This document shows positions 58,860 to 64,000 of a stretch of 64,000 bases of DNA, piece after piece. This DNA comes from Rhyzopertha dominica. Lineage: Eukaryota > Arthropoda > Insecta > Coleoptera > Bostrichidae. Location: positions 8,015,501 through 8,079,500 of the forward strand of contig QCXZ01000042.1 of the NCBI GenBank assembly GCA_025024175.1, given 5' to 3'. The notes below the pieces were generated by a model. The model did no database searches. It was not told the origin of the DNA and saw only the letters and a list, made by a program, of their open reading frames with translations. A program made the position numbers and the translations under genes. Each line of letters begins with the position of its first letter. Positions within the stretch are counted from its first letter, which is position 1.

Positions 58860-60590
58860 TAAACTCACAGAACGAAGCAAACTAATATAAATCGTACCTT
58901 TTAAATTTTTTGAGAAATCGAGTAAAATGTAACAATTTTTGAAATGGCGCTCCCTACACCTATTAGGAGAAACCAATTTTGGAGTGATTTGTCATTAATA
59001 TCAGTCTCCTTGAAACTCGCTCTAAAATGTGTCGTAGTTTGTTAAATTTGATTGAGGCGTTTAGAAGATATAGCATCTAATATCGAGGCTATTTTCTTTT
59101 TTAGCAACGCAACATTACCATGGCAACCAGAGAAAAAAATGTTGTAACGAAACTTTTAGGTAATTAAAGAGAGATTCTAAAAAATCTACTTTCTACCTAT
59201 CTACATTTTATCGGTAAATTTTGGATTTATTTTGTGTTTGTTTATAACGTGATGTCAAATAAGCTCCCTAGCGTGAAATTTGGGTACTTCAAAATATTTT
59301 AGTGAATTTCTCTGGTACGCTTTTATTCAAACATTTAAACATGTAATTGAGTAGAACCTATCTGGTCATCCACTATTCGCTCTGACGACCCGAGTTTGCC
59401 CTTATTAACCCTATAAACTGCCGATATAGGCAGGTAGCCTGCGATGGTCATGATGGACCTGATGAATCCAAATAAAGACGAAACTCGAGCCGTTGGATCG
59501 AGATAATGACCAGAACAGATAGTATTTTACTAGGACATAACTGGCGAGCATAGTTCTCGTCCGTTCGGTGTGAAAAAGATGAAAATTGGTCCCGCTTCAA
59601 CCCCATAGCCATCAAAAGTCGCGCTCAACAAACCGAAGCGTGAGCTGCTTACCATCAATTAAATTTATGTGCAGCTCCATCGCTTGCATTCCTAATCTAA
59701 TTATTACGATGTTAAGCAGAACTTGCAGGTATCCGAAGCATGGAGTACCGTGACGAAGCGAGCAGGTATTTTATGTAAAGCAGGGATGCCCCGTTAACCG
59801 AAGTAAAAGTTTCGACCGGGCGTCTAATTCTGCACTTAATTCACCACTTATACGGTTTCCTCTGGCACAAAGAGACTGATAACCAAATTTCAATTTCCTA
59901 GCTCCCGAGCAGTTGCAAAATTTGCATACCTAAAAGCTCGTTTACTCTGCACGTCCTCGGTGCCTTTGAGAGAATCTGTTCGGATGAGAAAACTAGAGCG
60001 AAGTTTTGGCTGCAGAATATCGCGAAATGGGAGAGGTATAGAGCAGTACATCTTCAAAAGATCTGTGTCGTTAGTAACGAGATTTTTCGCTTTATACATG
60101 GAAATCAAGAGTGCGCCAAAACGACATGTGGCTATTTTACAAACGTGGAAATTTTAAGAAGAAACCAGCATAAACAAGTGGCCTTGTGATCAATGTATAG
60201 AGTGCTAAAGCTTGAACTTCAGACGGGTTTTTATTAAATATTTTATTATGTTGTTTCAACAGCAGCGAAAGTTGGATGGCTTGCAACTTATAATAACTTC
60301 CTATGTCATTTTTAATTTTACAATTTTTTGCATTGCCGTCTAAACACAGAACTTCCAAAGATAGTCATTTATTGTATAAGTGTTTCAAATAGCATTCTAT
60401 CAACGCAAGAATGTTTAGACGCGAGAGCGAAGCTCAAAATCGCGGGAATTTTATCTGATGTCATAAAAAAATTAATAGAAATTAACTAAAGAAATATCGG
60501 GAGCTGTTGAATTGTTGCTATTTATTTTCGATTGTTTATCTGCAAAAGTTTGTGAAATTGGTGAGAAATTAAAGAAAGTGGCAATGGGAT
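58860..60590. other. Intronic stretch; GC-richer island at about 59360-60130
   Basis: The island has small opposing frames (minus 60108-59890, plus 59960-60157) without splice or codon support. No mobile element was recognised. Confidence 0.4.
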
Positions 60591-60594
60591 AATC

Positions 60595-60830
60595 CTGAAG
60601 GACGTTGCAGAAGCAACTCTACAGTTATTGCCTACGAAATTCAAGGAACATTATGAAAATGATGATAAATGAGGAAGTACTGTTATCATATTCCTTAAAT
60701 TTGAAGAAGAAGTATGCAATTTCATCCATGTGGTCGAAGTACTCGATGCTAAAGGCTGCAATAAAGGTTTATATAAACAAAGGCATCGGAAAATATAGTA
60801 AGCTCACTGCCTGTAGTGTGTGCATGCAAA
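60595..60830 (+). mobile_element. Crypton-like tyrosine recombinase relic (N-terminal part)
   Basis: The plus strand reads ATLQLLPTKFKEHYEN in one frame, then EEVLLSYSLNLKKKYAISSM, WSKYSMLKAAIKVYINKGIG and KYSKLTA in the next. The order LLP-Ks-e-Ye, E-vLL-Yf--L, s-LWS-YSMLK-t--v, IgKY-kL matches the N-terminal core-binding region of insect Crypton-like tyrosine-recombinase proteins. The catalytic C-terminal domain is absent and there is a frameshift. Assignment is by motif memory only. Confidence 0.5.
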
Positions 60831-60834
60831 TATG

Positions 60835-62100
60835 CTTTGTTGCGTGCTTGTTTTAGGGCCTTTTTTACTTGCAGTTATTGTATTACACAAAATTCTTGCA
60901 ACGCAAAATCTTGGTAATGATTATGGCCTCGATATTCGTGTCCCAGCCAGCTGACATAGTGGGATATGGGCTGGGTAAAATAAAGATTTTAGTTCTAGCG
61001 CCAGGTGATTTCTCACCACGAATAATGAGAAGGAAAAGAAAAGTGAAGTCTCTAAAACACAAAAGTTACTCAACTTACACTCTTGCCAGTTTCACTCCTA
61101 TCATCCACCTTACGTACACCAAGAATATCTTAGCTATATTGCCAACAAATACATGTTAAATCAAAGATTATTTACTATTTTTTTGTAAACACTCAAGGTC
61201 TACGAAATGTACTTCAATTTATAAATTCAGAAAAGTTGGCCAACGTTTAAGTAAACGCCTTGTAAATTTTTGACATACAGTAGATAATTTTTAAATGATC
61301 CGATCAATCTATATTCGAAATTCTCAGTAATAATAAAGATAAAAAACAGTCTTCTGGATCCATTAATATTTTCATATCACTGATAATAAATATTTAGCAT
61401 AAGATACAAAAGGGCCAGTAATTGGACCCAAAGGCCCTGTATTATGTTATTTGTATTCGTTTTATAGTTTTATATGCTTGTATTATGCTTAAGTTCAATG
61501 ATTCCCATCCCACTCTATACCTAAATTTCTCTGATACCTTCCGATTGTAGGCGTTTTGTCGTTGCTAATTAATATTTTTACATTTGTGTACTATTATTTT
61601 TTCACAAAGTATATTTATGTTTAAAAGTTCCTACATCGATTTAATCTATCTTCTTTTACACCTTACAGTTCTTTTGTCTGAGGACTTTGAAATATCATTG
61701 ATATGATCATTTAAATCTCGATAGATTCCAACATATTTCAGCATAGCTACATCAACGTTGCTTTAAATGCAAAAACTGATCAAATCGGCGCTAAAATAAG
61801 TTTACCATTTCTTAATCAGGGATGTTTTGATCTATATAACCTCTCCTGAACATGTTACCATTGCCAACGAAACGCCTTGCTACTATCATATCGATTTGTT
61901 CCCGAGGATTTCTTCCCCCTATGCTGATGTCTACACAGTTTTGACAATGTTAACCGGATATCAGAAAACTCGATAGACATCTAAATATAACCGTTAAGAG
62001 GCGATTGTGCCGTTGCCAAGACGACGGCGTTTGATGCCGCCGCCGTCGCCGCCTCATCAGTGCTCGTCGTCCGCCACATAACGTCATGTAATTGGTTTAC
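60835..62100. other. Intronic stretch before exon C
   Basis: A plus frame at 60869-61159 is unrecognised. GGGCCAGTAATTGGACC followed by CAAAGGCCC near 61412 forms a small hairpin. From about 62000 the DNA becomes GC-rich and leads into the exon C acceptor. Confidence 0.45.
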
Positions 62101-62102
62101 AG

Positions 62103-62251
62103 CGAGTCCTTGGCTAAATTATGTGAACTACGTAATATCGAACTGTCTTCCTGTGATGTTTGGCTAACCGACAAGGACAGCAATACGAATGCCTGGCTTT
62201 CCCTGACGCAGGACACCGCCAGCCTTGTTGGGAAACACGTGCGAATTACAG
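62103..62251 (+). CDS. Internal coding exon C of the same host gene, Ras-binding-domain-like (149 nt, phase 2/1)
   Basis: The acceptor is GTTTACAG and the donor is ATTACAG followed by GTGAGT. Only one plus frame is open. The split codon CA+C gives His, then ESLAKLCELRNIELSS, CDVWLTDKDSN and AWLSLTQDTASLVGKHVRIT, with one base carried to the next exon. The order GVSLHESL, LCELRNI, C-x-V, W, D-x-ASL-x-G matches the helix and following strands of a Raf-type Ras-binding (ubiquitin-like) domain. RBDs of this shape occur in Raf kinases, RGS12/14 (Loco) and Tiam/Still life, where they bind activated Ras or Rap GTPases. Family assignment is inference by eye; coding status is stronger. A small retroelement lies about 50 bp past the donor. 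Confidence 0.78.
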
Positions 62252-62312
62252 GTGAGTAAAATTGTGTTTAACGTGATAAATCTATCTGTATAATAGTTAC
62301 TTACTTTTCAAA

Positions 62313-62498
62313 CTGGTAGATATGCTTTCGGGTTAGTTGGCCGTGGTCTCCTCTTCACTGACGTTTCGCCCACTGCTGTGGTGAACATCTTCAGAGCCGA
62401 CTTCATAGTTCGAGCAAACACAGACTCAGTCTGCGAAATTAGAATCGTCACCACCACAGCCAACTAACCCGAAAGTATCTACCAGTACGCCTTAATCA
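62313..62498 (-). mobile_element. Hammerhead-bearing short retroelement with 12-bp target duplication
   Basis: A 186-bp unit is flanked by perfect TTACTTTTCAAA duplications (62301-62312, 62499-62510). Arms of about 35 bp (62313-62347 and 62451-62485, both with CTTTCGGGTTAGTTGGC in one sense) pair with each other, and about 13 bp extend beyond the right arm, so the ends are asymmetric, unlike a DNA-transposon MITE. The loop holds a hammerhead-like core on the minus strand. Long variable duplications plus a hammerhead fit a non-autonomous relative of Penelope-like elements. It lies 50 bp downstream of the exon C donor. Confidence 0.75.
62360..62394 (-). ncRNA. Hammerhead-ribozyme-like motif, best preserved copy
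   Basis: The minus strand has CTGAAGA (fits CUGANGA), a spacer T, stem II of six pairs (GTTCAC with GTGGGC, loop CACAGCA, two G-U pairs), then GAAACGTC: GAAA, a minimal stem III and the GUC cleavage triplet. Core positions are all consistent. Stem I directly beside the core is weak, but the long arms of the element could serve. Short stem III types usually work as dimers. Confidence 0.6.
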
Positions 62499-62510
62499 TT
62501 ACTTTTCAAA

Positions 62511-62737
62511 ATTCATTATAATTTCTTTGGCAGATAAGTTGGAAGTTGTCAGAACAACCCTCTACCCCTGGCTACTTACACCCATAATTTTTGATTATTT
62601 TCAATTTTAAAAATGCGTAGGAAAACATTTTTGCGGAAAATTTAACTTTTATCAAAAGCTTGGAAATTTCATTAAGTTTTTTGTTCTTCTTCTTTATGTT
62701 AGGCATTGTTGCCTGTTTTTCTTTAATGTAATGCGTC
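62511..62737. other. Short intronic stretch
   Basis: AT-rich; the right part (TTCTTCTTTATG at about 62688) may be the 3' untranslated end of the minus-strand LINE that follows. Confidence 0.3.
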
Positions 62738-63300
62738 TTATAAGTTATCATTCCATCTCTTTCTTGGGCATTCTACGCGTCTTCGGCCGGCTGGAGACTT
62801 TTTTCGGACAAATTCTGCGATAGATTGATCCGTCATCCGATTTATGTGTTGATTCCATTCTTGTTTTCTGTTTTTCACCCATGCATTAATATTTTCAACG
62901 TCACATATACGCCTTATCTTTTTGATTGTTTCCCTATCACATAATGTATTTAATGCTATTTTTCTTAAGGTCTTCATGTCACACGTATCTAGGTATGTCT
63001 CAGTTTTTTGTGTGTCGTAACGGTTCTTATTGCCGATTTGTTAAATTCTTTAATTGTTCCCTCTTCTTGTTCTATGTTCTCATATGATAATTTAATTCCT
63101 AGGTATTTAATATCCATCACCTGTTCTATAATCCAGTTGTCGATTTATAATTTGCACCTTATTGGTTCTAAATTCTTAATGTTAAATTTCTTTGCAGTTC
63201 TGTTAAACAGATGTAATAACCTTTGCAGGTTGTCTTTATTTTCGGTTATCAGGAGCGTGTCCTCAGCTTAGCATAATATTTGAATCAATTTTATAAGCTT
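62738..63300 (-). mobile_element. RTE-like LINE, C-terminal RT fragment
   Basis: The minus strand from about 63290 reads AEDTLLITENKDNLQRLLHL (YADD replaced by stop-AED), TAKKFNIKNLEP, VMDIKYLGIKLS, then in frame 62977-62738 MKTLRKIALNTLCDRETIKK, IRRICDVENINAWVKNRKQE, WNQHINRM, SPAGRRRVECPRKRWNDNL. The endings (WV-nRK-EWN-HI-RM, SP-GRRs-grPrkRW-DNL) are the distinctive C-terminal tail of an RTE-type endonuclease-RT, different from the CR1/Jockey-like copies elsewhere in the window. Confidence 0.8.
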
Positions 63301-63699
63301 TTCTTGTTCTTGTCTGGCGGAAACAGCATATTGAGAAAGTGCATCGTCCTACTGAAAAACAAGTTCATCATTCAAAAACAAGAATATAAAAAAGTTTTGT
63401 GGTCAAAGATAGTAGACTCCCCTTCTTAGAAGAAATTCTCGTTCAGTGTTCTACGGTCTAGCCCCGGCAAATTAAAAAAAAATACGCTATTTGAAAATAT
63501 TGTAAATTGGCAACTCGGGATAATAATAAAAGTAATACAGCTTACGGCAGCATTTGGAACATAAAATATTTAAACATAAGTAAATAAAATAGAGGAAGCT
63601 GAGAAGCACAGGAAAAAATATTGTATAAAAAAGCACCGATTCGTACAGTAGTCTTCTATTAGACATATTCAAACAACAAGCTTTAAGAAAACTCGTTCA
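63301..63699. other. AT-rich stretch, nothing recognised
   Basis: A hydrophobic 61-codon minus frame (63672-63487) is the only open frame and is typical of AT-rich chance. Confidence 0.4.
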
Positions 63700-63701
63700 C
63701 A

Positions 63702-64000
63702 CTATTTTATTCCAAATATCGGTCTTACACGGTAGTTCTGTGCTCTCTGAATCCTAGCTTTATTACAGTAAATGAATCTTGACAAGGCAACATTCTCGAT
63801 GTTGAGAGTTTTACTTTTAAATATTACCTTAAAATCTTGAAGAATACTATCTTTGTGTTTATTACTTCCTAACACTACTTTAATGTTGATTTCACAAAGA
63901 GAATTTTGGAGAGCGCCGGCGCTGAAGCTATAAAAAAGTAGGTACATTGACATATTGGTAAAAACTACCTTTGGTAATTGCTTTATGCAGATTGCATACA
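63702..64000 (-). mobile_element. LINE RT fragment running off the window
   Basis: The minus strand carries FLYSFSAGALQNSLCEINIK (normally lYYSF-p-d---a---iN-Dl after YADD), then a C-terminal tail with NIENVALSRFIYCNKARIQR. The first ~100 bp (63900-64000) align to 30836-30920, so both belong to one LINE family. The catalytic box lies at or beyond the border. Confidence 0.6.

Larger units (their letters stand above)
54075..62102 (+). other. Intron between exons B and C (8.0 kb)
   Basis: Starts GTAAGT and ends GTTTACAG, both phase 2. Contents include a Penelope-like relic with an inverted duplication (57.9-58.55 kb), a Crypton-like recombinase relic (60.6-60.8 kb) and GC-richer islands at 56.7-57.25 and 59.36-60.13 kb. 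A short (GCC)n-like run, GCCGCCGCCGTCGCCGCC, lies at 62038-62055 just before exon C. Confidence 0.6.

Noticed and set aside
62038..62055. GCC-rich triplet run before exon C as a coding poly-Ala segment
   Set aside because: It lies upstream of the exon C acceptor; no splice-bounded exon includes it.
1..64000. tRNA, rRNA, CRISPR or operon structure
   Set aside because: No tRNA B-box with a foldable cloverleaf, no rRNA-like sequence, no regularly spaced repeats and no co-directional compact genes were seen.

Overview
The window is insect-type nuclear DNA. It is strongly AT-rich and lacks bacterial operon structure. It is full of decayed insect-type transposable elements (CR1/Jockey-like and RTE-like LINEs, Penelope-like elements, mariner/Tc1, hAT, a Crypton-like recombinase relic). 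Its few credible host coding segments are short exons with canonical GT-AG splice sites. A beetle or similar insect would fit, but nothing in the sequence fixes the order. No tRNA, rRNA, CRISPR array or prokaryotic gene was seen. Isolated N characters (for example near 684, 845, 26941, 39925, 49428, 57531) suggest a consensus assembly.

Host gene. Three short plus-strand exons (41060-41260, 53974-54074, 62103-62251) each have one open frame, GC-biased third codon positions against AT-rich flanks, and good splice sites. Their phases chain exactly: 0/0, then 0/2, then 2/1. They read as one gene with introns of about 12.7 and 8.0 kb, and both 5' and 3' exons lie outside the window. The encoded 150 residues are a Pro/Ser/Glu-rich linker followed by a segment resembling a Raf-type Ras-binding (ubiquitin-fold) domain. 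RBD-bearing families such as RGS12/14-Loco, Raf or Tiam/Still life are candidates, but I cannot name the gene. No exon was found in 1-41059, which is at least partly upstream intron.

Transposons. At least fourteen LINE fragments lie on both strands; the best is 39002-40520 (endonuclease through RT), and others are near 12.5-13.4, 25.2-25.7, 30.7-31.6, 45.4-46.0, 47.4-48.4, 53.1-53.7 and 62.7-64.0 kb. Penelope-like GIY-YIG relics are at 28.6-29.3 and 57.9-58.5 kb, the second carrying an inverted duplication. Cut-and-paste elements with definable ends are: a hAT-type MITE (5558-5822), a 1085-bp hAT-like element with a perfect 8-bp duplication (20961-22045), a TTAA-bounded element (26281-27198), two mariner-type elements almost end to end (41587-42927, 42947-44050) and a long-TIR mariner-type element (49891-51735). 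All coding copies are broken.

Less expected items. Two copies of one ~200-250 bp SINE-like repeat have 12-14 bp target duplications (16847-17090, 23387-23581). A 186-bp element with a 12-bp duplication carries a hammerhead-ribozyme-like core (62313-62498), and degenerate versions of that core occur near 15.55, 15.66, 23.2 and 57.95 kb. Between elements, short GC-richer unique islands stand out from the AT-rich background and may be conserved regulatory DNA.
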